Of a stretch of DNA of 64,000 nt, positions 54,706 through 62,182 are shown one piece after another. The stretch comes from DATKFM01 sp963851215 (GTDB taxonomy: Bacteria; Pseudomonadota; Alphaproteobacteria; Dongiales; Dongiaceae): assembly GCA_963851215.1 (NCBI GenBank), contig CAWKOG010000021.1, positions 186,001-250,000 of the forward strand, in the 5' to 3' direction. Position 1 is the first letter of the stretch; the number at the start of each line of letters is the position of its first letter. The notes beneath the pieces are model-generated. The model made no database searches. It worked only from the letters and a program-made list of their open reading frames with translations, and was not told the DNA's origin. The translations under genes and the position numbers were made by a program.

Positions 54706-55401
54706 TTAGAAGTTATTGCCGAACATGTCGACGAACATCGTCGACGTGCCCGCTGTTCTGCCATTCCCGACAGGCGCTTCTGGCTTCACGCCCCAGTCGG
54801 CAGTCTGATTGAAGTGCTTGCGGCCCACGGTCGCCTTGCTGCGGACGATCAGCACGACAGGCTGCCGGATGGCGTCGAACTCTTCACGGTTCATCGCCAT
54901 CATGCCGGCCGCCGGATTTCCCAGCAGCACGCGATTGTCTTTGATGCCCTTGATCAGTACGAAATGGCTGTAGCCCTTGAGGTCGATCAGGGCGATCGCC
55001 GGCACGCCGAGCTTCAGGACTTCGTCCATCGTCAGCTCGAAGCCATCGGCCTTCATGCCGATCCGCTCGATATAGCTTTTCATGTCGAGGAACGAAAAGC
55101 CGTATTGCTGGATATTCGCCTGATCGCCGTTCTCGTACATCGAGGTGAACACCTCTTGCTCGGTGCTCTTGATGCCGTAGTGGTGGGTCAGGAGCATGGC
55201 GACAGCCGCGGCGCCGCAGCTGAAATCGTACTGCTGCATGATGACCGACTGGAACGGCCGGTCGCGCATGCTGGTGACGGGCAAGCGGAACGAGCCGGCG
55301 GCGCCGGTCTCGATGCCCTGAGCTTTGGCGGAATGGAAATCCGCCGTAGTCAATGGCGCCGCCATCAGGGCGGTCAGTGCAATGAGGGTAAGTAAGCGCA
55401 T
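54706..55401 (-). CDS. C39 family cysteine peptidase (FapD-like)
   Basis: A 231-residue exported protein: a signal peptide of about 28 residues (LTLIALTALMAAPLTTA), then a papain-like C39 domain. The catalytic cysteine is Cys62 in QQYDFSCGAAAVAMLLTHHY; the catalytic histidine is in KGYSHFVLIKGI; the aspartate-equivalent segment is NRVLLGNPAAGMMAM. In FapD of Pseudomonas the same fold is a periplasmic peptidase needed for export of amyloid subunits through FapF. Bacteriocin-type C39 domains are fused to ABC transporters; this one stands alone, as in FapD. GCAGGAGTGG precedes the ATG at 55401, fixing the start. Confident as a C39 peptidase; FapD equivalence rests on operon order. Confidence 0.85.
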   Translation of the reverse strand: MRLLTLIALTALMAAPLTTADFHSAKAQGIETGAAGSFRLPVTSMRDRPFQSVIMQQYDFSCGAAAVAMLLTHHYGIKSTEQEVFTSMYENGDQANIQQYGFSFLDMKSYIERIGMKADGFELTMDEVLKLGVPAIALIDLKGYSHFVLIKGIKDNRVLLGNPAAGMMAMNREEFDAIRQPVVLIVRSKATVGRKHFNQTADWGVKPEAPVGNGRTAGTSTMFVDMFGNNF

Positions 55402-55450
55402 CCGCGCCACTCCTGCGGTTATGTTACAGAACGAACGTGGCGCCCGAACG

Positions 55451-55810
55451 TCAGTTCTGTGGTCCAAGCAGAATGTTGATCGTCGTGGTCTGCTGAATCA
55501 GCGAGTTGATCCCGGTATTCGCCGCCTGCATGACGATACCGTGACTGCCGTAGTTATAGTTGTTTACAGATCCAGTCTCGATCTTGCCGCCTTCGTTGTA
55601 GATCTCGTTATCTTTGATCGTACCGTGCTGGTTGCTTTCGGCCGACATGCCGATCAGCGTGAGGTCGCCGCCGTTCAAAGATTGCAGCGCAGTCATTGCG
55701 ACGCTGTTGTCCGAAGAAATCTCGTCACCATCGGCACGCGCCTCAGCCACCCACACGCAAACACCAAGAGCTAGCAAGGACGCAAAGGTTGTTTTCATTT
55801 CAATCCGCAT
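55451..55810 (-). CDS. Small secreted protein sharing the C-terminal amyloid-candidate motif
   Basis: A 119-residue protein with a signal peptide (FASLLALGVCVWVAEARA). The mature part is Asn/Ser/Gly-rich (NQHGTIKDNEIYNEGG and SVNNYNYGSH) and ends IVMQAANTGINSLIQQTTTI. That end matches the INVQQAATGFNNLNQAQVQV end of the two larger subunits: V-x-Q-A-A-x-T-G-x-N-x-L-x-Q. A minor subunit or nucleator, comparable to FapB or CsgB, is the natural guess. The start at 55810 follows GGGAGATGCG; an ATG at 55798 is also possible. It lies between the second large subunit gene and the C39 peptidase gene. Confidence 0.65.
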   Translation of the reverse strand: MRIEMKTTFASLLALGVCVWVAEARADGDEISSDNSVAMTALQSLNGGDLTLIGMSAESNQHGTIKDNEIYNEGGKIETGSVNNYNYGSHGIVMQAANTGINSLIQQTTTINILLGPQN

Positions 55811-55869
55811 GGCACGCATCTCCCAAACAACTTAATTCAAAACACCGGTTCCCGGTCGCCCGGGAAAGA

Positions 55870-55897
55870 TGCCGGTGGGCACGAAGGCCCACCGGCA
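55870..55897 (-). other. Intra-operon hairpin after the second subunit gene
   Basis: TGCCGGTGGG and CCCACCGGCA form a perfect 10-bp stem with an 8-base loop, 13 bases after the stop of the second large subunit gene. No T-run follows on the minus strand. It is a likely mRNA-stabilising or partial termination element that would keep subunit expression above that of the downstream export genes. Confidence 0.65.
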
Positions 55898-55909
55898 GAT
55901 ACGCATGAC

Positions 55910-56476
55910 TTAGAGTCCGTTGAACGACGCCTGCGCCGACACCTGAACCTGAGCCTGGTTCAGCGTGTTCACGCCGGTCGCCGCCTGCTGTACACTGATG
56001 CCGGCATCGAAATTACCGGACTGGCCGATGCCACCGGTCTTGATCGAGTTGCCAGCAGCCTGCTTCGCACCGAGGGCGAGATTGATGTTCGCGCCGCCGT
56101 TGTTGGTCTTGTTGTGCGCCACAAAGCCGATCATTTCGGCAGAGGACTTGGCGATACGCTTGGACGAGTCGATCTTGAGGCTGACATCGATGTCATCGAT
56201 GTTCACGTCGAGGACCGAGTTGCCATCGTTATCGTTGCCGACGCCGGCGCCATTGGCGCTGTCGTCAACGCTGTTGTCGTTAGCGTGCTCGCTCTCGTCC
56301 TTGTTGTCGCTGTTGACTTCGTTGCCGTCGTTGTCATTGCCAACCACGGAACCCTTGTTTTCGTCGTTGCCGTTGCCGTTAAGCAGGTCAGCATCAACGT
56401 CGATGCCATTGGCATACACGTTGCCCGCGAAGGACAGCGCGAAGGCCGACACCGCAACCATCAGTAGCTTCTTCAT
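55910..56476 (-). CDS. Secreted Asp/Asn-rich protein, candidate amyloid subunit 2
   Basis: A 188-residue protein, about 80 % identical by eye to the one encoded upstream. Signal peptide 1-22 (VAVSAFALSFAGNVYA). Residues 28-95 are a low-complexity acidic/Asn region with repeated GNDND units (VVGNDNDGNEVNSDN and GVGNDNDGNSVLDVN). From about 110 on, the protein is Gly/Asn/Gln-rich, with NKTNNGGANINLALGAKQ, then GNSIKTGGIGQSGNFDAGI and VQQAATGVNTLNQAQVQV. No cysteine. The composition (Q/N/G/A-rich C-terminus, no Cys) fits a secreted fibre subunit. GGAGATATACATC precedes the ATG at 56476. It does not have the CxxC end of Pseudomonas FapC, so it is an analogue rather than a clear orthologue. Confidence 0.7.
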   Translation of the reverse strand: MKKLLMVAVSAFALSFAGNVYANGIDVDADLLNGNGNDENKGSVVGNDNDGNEVNSDNKDESEHANDNSVDDSANGAGVGNDNDGNSVLDVNIDDIDVSLKIDSSKRIAKSSAEMIGFVAHNKTNNGGANINLALGAKQAAGNSIKTGGIGQSGNFDAGISVQQAATGVNTLNQAQVQVSAQASFNGL

Positions 56477-56512
56477 GATGTATATCTCCAATCAGTCAGC
56501 TTGCACCGAGCG

Positions 56513-56540
56513 GCCGGCGCCTCCCGAGGGATGCGCCGGC
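56513..56540 (-). other. Intra-operon hairpin between the two subunit genes
   Basis: GCCGGCGC and GCGCCGGC form a perfect 8-bp stem with a 12-base loop between the two subunit genes, without a T-run on the minus strand. Like the hairpin at 55870 it probably affects mRNA stability or partial termination. Confidence 0.55.
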
Positions 56541-56555
56541 AAATGCCCGAGAAGC

Positions 56556-57122
56556 TTACAGTCCGTTGAATGACGCCTGGGCCGACACCTGGACCTGAGC
56601 CTGGTTCAGGTTGTTGAAGCCCGTCGCCGCCTGCTGCACATTGATACCGGCGTCGAAGTTGCCGGACTGGCCGACGCCACCGGTCTTGATCGAGTTGCCG
56701 GCGCTCTGCTTCGCCAGGAGGCCGAGGTTCACATTCAGACCGCCGTTGTTCAGCTTGTTGCCGGCGACGATGCCACCCATGGCGGCCTTCGAGCTGGCAA
56801 CGCGCTTGGACGCGTCGATCTTCACGGACACATCGATGTCATCGATGTTGATGTCGGTGATGGAGTTGTTGTCGTTGTCATTGCCGACGCCGGCGCCATT
56901 GGCGCTGTCGTCAACCTTGTTGCCGTTAGCGTGTTCGCTCTCGTCCTTGTTGTTGCTGTTGACATCGTTATCGTCGTTGTCATTGCCAACAACTGAACCC
57001 TTGTTGTCGTCGTTCTTGTTGCCGCTGAGCAGGTCGGCATCAATATCGAGACCGTTCGCGTACACGTTGCCCGCGAAGGACAGCGCGAATGCCGAAACGG
57101 CAACCATCAGTAGCTTCTTCAT
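56556..57122 (-). CDS. Secreted Asp/Asn-rich protein, candidate amyloid subunit 1
   Basis: A 188-residue protein, first in the operon. Signal peptide 1-22 identical to that of the paralogue downstream. The acidic region has VVGNDNDDNDVNSNN and GVGNDNDNNSITDIN, which could bind calcium. The C-terminal third has KLNNGGLNVNLGLLAKQSAG, NSIKTGGVGQSGNFDAGINV and QQAATGFNNLNQAQVQVSAQ. It has the same length as its paralogue, no cysteine, and lies 125 bases downstream of a consensus sigma-54 promoter. TTGGAGGCACTA precedes the ATG at 57122. I infer the major fibre subunit of a Fap-like system. An alternative is a soluble calcium-binding or biofilm-matrix protein. Confidence 0.7.
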   Translation of the reverse strand: MKKLLMVAVSAFALSFAGNVYANGLDIDADLLSGNKNDDNKGSVVGNDNDDNDVNSNNKDESEHANGNKVDDSANGAGVGNDNDNNSITDINIDDIDVSVKIDASKRVASSKAAMGGIVAGNKLNNGGLNVNLGLLAKQSAGNSIKTGGVGQSGNFDAGINVQQAATGFNNLNQAQVQVSAQASFNGL

Positions 57123-57246
57123 TAGTGCCTCCAAATCAGAATGTTACGGTCCGGTAGTGGACCAAGTTCCCCACACTCGGGACCGACAGTTAAAGCCGGA
57201 CCCACGGCCAGCACTGAACTACGGTGCGAACCGCTAGCCTTCTACA

Positions 57247-57262
57247 AGCAAGTGGCGTGCCA
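57247..57262 (-). promoter_or_regulatory. Sigma-54 (RpoN) promoter of the Fap-like operon
   Basis: The minus strand reads TGGCACG-CCAC-TTGCT from 57262 to 57247, matching the sigma-54 consensus TGGCACG-N4-TTGCW at every defined position, with the required GG and GC at -24 and -12. Transcription would start near 57236, about 115 bases before the first subunit gene. An AT-rich region with a long palindrome lies some 300 bases upstream and could hold the activator site. Confidence 0.9.
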
Positions 57263-57565
57263 AGTCCGATATCTGGGGGCAATCAGCCGGTAATTTGCGC
57301 CCTGTGGCAGGAAAAGGGCCGGAATCCCTAGCTTTTCTCGGTTAGGCTAAGTGACAGAACTGGTTAAGTTTTCAGACATGTGTCTCGCCGGCGTGTATCG
57401 GCCTGCCACATCGAGAAGGATGGAACAGCCTACCCAAGTGGTTGATTTTTCATCAACTAACTGAAAATGAACAAATTTTAACAAAACTCCAGGCAATCCG
57501 CTGACACCCAGAAGTGGTAAATCCAGTGTATCATGATGCAACACCACCCCAGTAACTCAGGGGCA

Positions 57566-57586
57566 TATAATATGAATTATATTATA
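57566..57586. promoter_or_regulatory. AT-rich perfect palindrome upstream of the sigma-54 promoter
   Basis: TATAATAT-GAATT-ATATTATA is a perfect 8-bp inverted repeat with a 5-base spacer, within an unusually AT-rich patch (57562-57605) in an otherwise GC-rich window. It is about 310 bases upstream of the sigma-54 promoter. It is a candidate enhancer for the activator at 50378 or a silencer (MucR/H-NS-like) site. Confidence 0.5.
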
Positions 57587-57778
57587 TTATTCAAATATTT
57601 AATGCCAAAATCGTCGAAGTGTATCGAGAGCGTTACACTGGTCGTCTGAAGGCTCCATATCCGCTTATGCGGGCGGCTTCGCGCGACGCTCGGCCGCCGC
57701 GTCCGCCAGGCTCGCCATCAGTCACCCGTTCCGCACCAGCCGCGGTGCGGACCTACAGATCTGCCGGCTGTAACGCGA

Positions 57779-58024
57779 TCAGCGGCGCAACAGACCGAGC
57801 TGCCTGATAGCGCCCATCTCGTCCCACAGGACGACGGGCGTTTTCTTCGACAGCACCGGCGTGGCTACTGACTGACGGGCACCGGTCGCAGTGACCGACG
57901 CAGGCGTCAATTTCCTGATATGCGAAGGCTTTTTGACTGCGGACGCTTTGACGACTTTCGCCGTCGTCAGCGTTCGCGATCTGACCTTCGAACTGCTTCC
58001 CTGTATTTTGGCCATCTGCCCCAT
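57779..58024 (-). CDS. Possible small basic hypothetical protein
   Basis: An open frame of 81 codons from ATG 58024 (extendable in frame to 58207), rich in Lys, Ser, Thr and Val (VVKASAVKKPSHIRKLTPAS) and ending KKTPVVLWDEMGAIRQLGLL. The last part, PVVLWDEMGAIRQLGLLRR, looks protein-like. No family is recognised and no strong ribosome-binding site is seen. A plus-strand frame at 57891-58136 overlaps and is an alternative. The gene may not be real. Confidence 0.25.
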   Translation of the reverse strand: MGQMAKIQGSSSKVRSRTLTTAKVVKASAVKKPSHIRKLTPASVTATGARQSVATPVLSKKTPVVLWDEMGAIRQLGLLRR

Positions 58025-58375
58025 AGCCCTATTCCAACCCAAAATAATGCTGTGGCCTGGGCCCGGCGGAGATCGCTGGGTGGGGCGGAGCTTGCCTTTT
58101 GAAATCGACTTGTTCACCGCTTCACCACCCACATGACTTCGCGTCTTTTTCGATCTTTGTCCGCCAAGCCCTTGACGAAATAACAGTCGCATCGGCTCAG
58201 CACTCATTAAGCATGCAAGTTTTGCGCCAAACTGATTCGCGCGTTGTCAAGTTTCGTGTATCCTGCGGTTGGAGAAGGAACGGAAGAATTCGAAGTTGCC
58301 GAGCAGCGGCCGGTCAGGTCCATTAGTTGCAGGCAGGACAACATTCGTTCCCAGCAGGAGTAAGAGCGGCGATCG
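58025..58375. other. Upstream region of the hybrid histidine kinase gene
   Basis: About 350 bases with no convincing coding sequence apart from the N-terminal extension of the doubtful minus-strand frame. A CAGGAGTAAGAGCG ribosome-binding site precedes the kinase ATG at 58376; its promoter should lie within the last 150 bases, where TTGACGAAATAACAGTC at about 58171 offers a -35-like TTGACG. Confidence 0.35.
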
Positions 58376-61300
58376 ATGCTTCAAAGCTGGGCCATCATCC
58401 TGCTGTCCATCGGCTATCTTGGCCTGCTGTTCGTTATCGCCCAGATCGGCGACGCCTATGCCGCCCGCTGGCGCGGCGGCCGCATCGAGCGGCTGGTCTA
58501 TGGCCTGGCGCTGGCAATCTATTGCACCTCCTGGACCTTCTATGGATCGGTGGGCCGCGCCTCCACCCAGGGGCTCGACTTTTTCCTTATCTATGCCGGG
58601 CCGATCCTGGTGATCACCCTGGGTGCGCCGGTGCTGGCCAAGATCATCGCCGCCGCCAAACGGCAGAACTCGACCTCGATCGCCGATTTCCTGGCTTCAC
58701 GCTATGGGCGCAGCCGGTCGGTGGGCGCCATCGTGACCTGTATCGCGGTCATTGGCGTCGTGCCTTATATCGCGCTGCAACTGAAGGCCGTTTCCGCCAG
58801 TTTCACGGTCATGACCTCGGCGATCGACGGCGGTGCGGGAATTCAGCTGCCGCTGTTCTTCGACACCGCTTTCCTGGTCGCCGTCACCATGGCGGCCTTT
58901 ACGATCCTGTTCGGCCTGCGCACCGTGGAGGCGGCGGTGCATCACCGCGGGCTGATGATGGCGATTGCCTTCGAGTCCGTGGTCAAGCTGATCGCGCTGC
59001 TGGCTGTCGGCTACTTCGTCACCTATCAGATGGCCGGCGGCGCCGACGCGCTGATGGCGCGGCTGCAGCAATCGCCCGAGCTGGCGCAGCAGATCGTCGG
59101 CCCGGCGCCCGGGCTGAACTGGCTTGCGATCACGATCTTGTCCGGGGCGGCCTTCCTGTGCTTGCCCAGGCAGTTCCATGTCGGCGTCGTCGAGTATGGC
59201 GCCGCCGGCGGCCAGCGCACGGCGCGCTGGATGTTTCCGGTTTATCTGATCGCCATCAACCTGTTCGTGGTGCCGATCGCCGCGGTCGGCCTGCTGACCC
59301 CGGCAGCCGGCACCAATCCCGACCTCTATGTCGTCAGCCTGCCGCTGGCGGCGGGCAGCCATGGCCTTGCGGTGTTCGCCTTCATCGGCGGCCTGTCGGC
59401 GGCGACCAGCATGGTGATCGTCGCCTGCTTCGCGCTCAGCGTCATGATCGGCAACGAGCTGGTGACTCCGGTCCTGCTCAAATCGAAGCTGGCTCTGCGG
59501 CGCGACATCGGCGGCATCGTGTTGAATGTCCGTCACTTCGCGGTCATCGGCATCCTCTTGTGCGCCTATGGCTTCGAGCGGGCGTCGGCCCATCTGCTGC
59601 CGCTGGCCTCGATCGGCTTGATTTCGTTCTGCGCGGTCGCGCAGTTCGCGCCGGCGCTGCTCATCGGAATGTTCTGGCGCCGGGCGCATCGCTACGGCGT
59701 TATCACCGGGCTGCTCGGCGGCTGCATGATCTGGGCCTGCCTCCTGCTGTTTCCGCTGCTCGGCGGTCCTCATGACTGGGTCGTGCGGTTCGGCGATCTG
59801 ATCCGCGAAGCGGTCAGTGCCGTGCTCGGGCCGCTGGACAGCCTGTCCCAAGCGGTGTTCGCCAGCCTGTCGGTCAACATTACGCTGCTGGTAGCGGTGT
59901 CGTACTTCGCCCGCCGCGGCGTGCGAGACATCACGCAGGCCGATGCCTTCGTCGGCGGCGAGCGGGCGACGGACATGATCGAGTCCGACCTGCCAACCGC
60001 CAAGGAGATCCGGGCGCTGGTGGCGCGGTTCGTCGGCGAGGATCGCGCCGCGCAAGCCTTCGCCGAGGCGCCGAAGGATCCGGCCGAGCTGCTGGTTTTC
60101 GCCGAGCGGCTGCTCAGCGGGGCGATCGGCGCGGCGTCGGCGCATATCATGGTGCGCTCCGATCGGCTGGCGCTCAATCTCTCGCGTCGCGAGGCGCGAG
60201 CCATGCTCGGGGAGGCGTCGGCGGCGATCCTGCAGAATGCCGAGCTGTTGCGCTCGACGCTGGATTCCGTCAGCCAAGGCATCGCCGTGTTCGACGAGAA
60301 CCGCGGTCTTGCGGTGTGGAACGATCAGTTCCTGACGCTGGCCGGGCTCAGCCGGCAGAATGCGCGGGCGGGCGAGCCGATCGCCGCGCTCAGTGCTGAG
60401 GCCGGCTTCGCGCTCGACGATCCGGCGCAGCCGAGCCAGCGGCTGCGGCTCGCCAGCGGACGGACGCTGATGGTCAATCGCGACGCCATGCGCAACGGCG
60501 GCATGGTGATTACCCTGCGCGACGTCAGTGACGAAGAGCGCGCCGCCGAAGCGATCCGCGACAGCGAGCGGCGCATCCGCATCTACACCGACAACGTGCC
60601 GGTGCTGATCGCCTATATCGATCGCGACGAGCGCTACCGGTTCACCAACCAGCCCTATCAGAAGGCGCTGAACCTGTCCTCGGCGGATCTGGAAGGCCGC
60701 AGCCTGATCGAGGTGCTGGGCGTTGAGCGCTATGACGAGTTGAAGCCGCACATCGACGCCGTGCTGCGCGGCGAGCCGCAGTCGTTCGAGATCAGCTTCC
60801 CCACCAACAACCAGCGGATCGAAATCGCCCGCGGCACCTACATCCCGCATTTCGACGAGCGTGGCGAGGTGCTGGGCTTCTTCCTGCTGTATCAGGACAT
60901 CACCGAACCGCGCCGGGCCGAGCAGGAACTGCGGCAGGCGAAGGACCGGCTGGAAGAGCGGGTGCAGGAACGCACCGGCGAGCTGGCTCGGCTGGTGCAG
61001 CAGCTATCGGATGCGCGGCAGCAGGCCGAAGCGGCGAACCAGAGCAAGACCCGCTTCCTTGCCGCCGCCAGCCACGATCTGCTGCAGCCCTTGCATGCGG
61101 CGCGGCTGTTCTCGGCGGCGCTCCTGGAGCGGCGGCCGACCGACGACATCGTCGCCAAGGTGGATCGCAGCCTGGCCGCCGTCGAGGCGATCCTGGATGC
61201 GCTGCTGGATATCGCCAAGCTGGATGCCGGCGCGGTGAAGCCGAACCTGGGCGCGGTGCCGCTCGGGCCGCTGCTGGCGTCGCTGCCGGATTCCTTCGCC

Positions 61301-62182
61301 TCCATCGCCGAGCGCAACGGCGTCGAGCTGCGCATCGTGCCGACGTCTCTGGCCATCACCAGCGATCCGCAATTGCTGCGGCGCGTGCTGCAAAACCTGG
61401 TGGCGAACGCGGTCCGCTATGCGCCCAGCATCGACGGCCGCAAGGCCAAGGTGCTGGTGGGCTGCCGCCGGCGTCATGGCCAGGCGGTGCTCGAGGTCTG
61501 GGACAACGGCCCAGGCATTCCCGCCGACAAGCAGCCGCTGATCTTCAAGGAGTTCGTCCGCCTGCCGCAGAACCTGCCGGCGACGCAGGAGCGCGGCCTC
61601 GGCCTGGGGCTGGCGATCGTCGACCGCATCGCCCGCATGCTCGGCCACGCCATCAAGGTCCAGTCCGAGCCGGGCCGCGGTTCCTGCTTCAGCGTGGCTA
61701 TGCCGATCGCCCGGGAGCGCGTGACGCCGGCGACGCCGCGGCGCGAACGGGTGGCGATCCGCCAGCCCGCGGCCCTGTCGGTGCTGGTGGTCGATAACGA
61801 GACCAGCGTGCAGGACGGCATGCGCACGCTGCTCCAGGGCTGGGGCTGCAGGGTCGTCTGCGCCGCGAGCCTGCCCGAAGCGCTGAGTGCGATGTCGGCC
61901 CAGCAGCTGGCGCCGGATGTGGCGCTGGTGGACCTGCAACTGGATGACGGGCTCGACGGCTTTGCCGTGGTGGCGGCGCTGCGGGCCGCCTTCGGCGCCG
62001 ACCTGCCGGCGGCGCTGATATCGGCCGACCGCAGCGATGCCGTGCGCGCTACCGCGCGCGAACAGGGCATCGTGCCGATGCCCAAGCCGGTGCGGATCGC
62101 AGCGCTACGCGCCCTGCTGGCGCAATGCCGGCCGCGCACGCCGGCGCCGACGGAAGCAGAGGTCAGCGCTCGGCGCGCATGA
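58376..62182 (+). CDS. Hybrid histidine kinase with N-terminal sodium:solute symporter (SSS) domain and PAS domains
   Basis: A 1268-residue intact protein. Residues 1-500 form a 12-13-helix SSS-type domain (RLVYGLALAIYCTSWTFYGS, then FFLIYAGPILVITLGAPVLA). Two PAS-like regions follow: STLDSVSQGIAVFDENRGLA (about 623-730) and NVPVLIAYIDRDERYRFTNQ (about 740-850). The kinase core has AASHDLLQPLHAARLFSAAL with the phosphoacceptor histidine near residue 900, and an ATPase domain with LRRVLQNLVANAVRYAP, WDNGPGIPADKQP and GLGLGLAIVDRIARMLG. The C-terminal receiver (about 1136-1255) has LSVLVVDNETSVQDGMRT and phosphoacceptor Asp near 1185 (ALVDLQLDDG). This layout is that of NahK/MxtR/CbrA-like sensors. 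Its partner is the convergent LuxR-type regulator, overlapping by 20 bases at the 3' ends. Confidence 0.93.
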   Translation: MLQSWAIILLSIGYLGLLFVIAQIGDAYAARWRGGRIERLVYGLALAIYCTSWTFYGSVGRASTQGLDFFLIYAGPILVITLGAPVLAKIIAAAKRQNSTSIADFLASRYGRSRSVGAIVTCIAVIGVVPYIALQLKAVSASFTVMTSAIDGGAGIQLPLFFDTAFLVAVTMAAFTILFGLRTVEAAVHHRGLMMAIAFESVVKLIALLAVGYFVTYQMAGGADALMARLQQSPELAQQIVGPAPGLNWLAITILSGAAFLCLPRQFHVGVVEYGAAGGQRTARWMFPVYLIAINLFVVPIAAVGLLTPAAGTNPDLYVVSLPLAAGSHGLAVFAFIGGLSAATSMVIVACFALSVMIGNELVTPVLLKSKLALRRDIGGIVLNVRHFAVIGILLCAYGFERASAHLLPLASIGLISFCAVAQFAPALLIGMFWRRAHRYGVITGLLGGCMIWACLLLFPLLGGPHDWVVRFGDLIREAVSAVLGPLDSLSQAVFASLSVNITLLVAVSYFARRGVRDITQADAFVGGERATDMIESDLPTAKEIRALVARFVGEDRAAQAFAEAPKDPAELLVFAERLLSGAIGAASAHIMVRSDRLALNLSRREARAMLGEASAAILQNAELLRSTLDSVSQGIAVFDENRGLAVWNDQFLTLAGLSRQNARAGEPIAALSAEAGFALDDPAQPSQRLRLASGRTLMVNRDAMRNGGMVITLRDVSDEERAAEAIRDSERRIRIYTDNVPVLIAYIDRDERYRFTNQPYQKALNLSSADLEGRSLIEVLGVERYDELKPHIDAVLRGEPQSFEISFPTNNQRIEIARGTYIPHFDERGEVLGFFLLYQDITEPRRAEQELRQAKDRLEERVQERTGELARLVQQLSDARQQAEAANQSKTRFLAAASHDLLQPLHAARLFSAALLERRPTDDIVAKVDRSLAAVEAILDALLDIAKLDAGAVKPNLGAVPLGPLLASLPDSFASIAERNGVELRIVPTSLAITSDPQLLRRVLQNLVANAVRYAPSIDGRKAKVLVGCRRRHGQAVLEVWDNGPGIPADKQPLIFKEFVRLPQNLPATQERGLGLGLAIVDRIARMLGHAIKVQSEPGRGSCFSVAMPIARERVTPATPRRERVAIRQPAALSVLVVDNETSVQDGMRTLLQGWGCRVVCAASLPEALSAMSAQQLAPDVALVDLQLDDGLDGFAVVAALRAAFGADLPAALISADRSDAVRATAREQGIVPMPKPVRIAALRALLAQCRPRTPAPTEAEVSARRA

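Noticed and set aside
54706..55401. Bacteriocin-processing C39 transporter
   Set aside because: The C39 domain stands alone with a signal peptide; no ABC transporter domain or double-glycine leader peptide is encoded nearby.
55910..57122. RTX or haemolysin-type calcium-binding protein
   Set aside because: GNDND units occur but the nonapeptide GGxGxDxUx of RTX proteins is not repeated, and the proteins have Sec signal peptides rather than a type I secretion C-terminus.
58697..60850. Minus-strand open frame of 717 codons
   Set aside because: Antisense shadow of the hybrid histidine kinase; low-complexity Arg/Gln/His translation.
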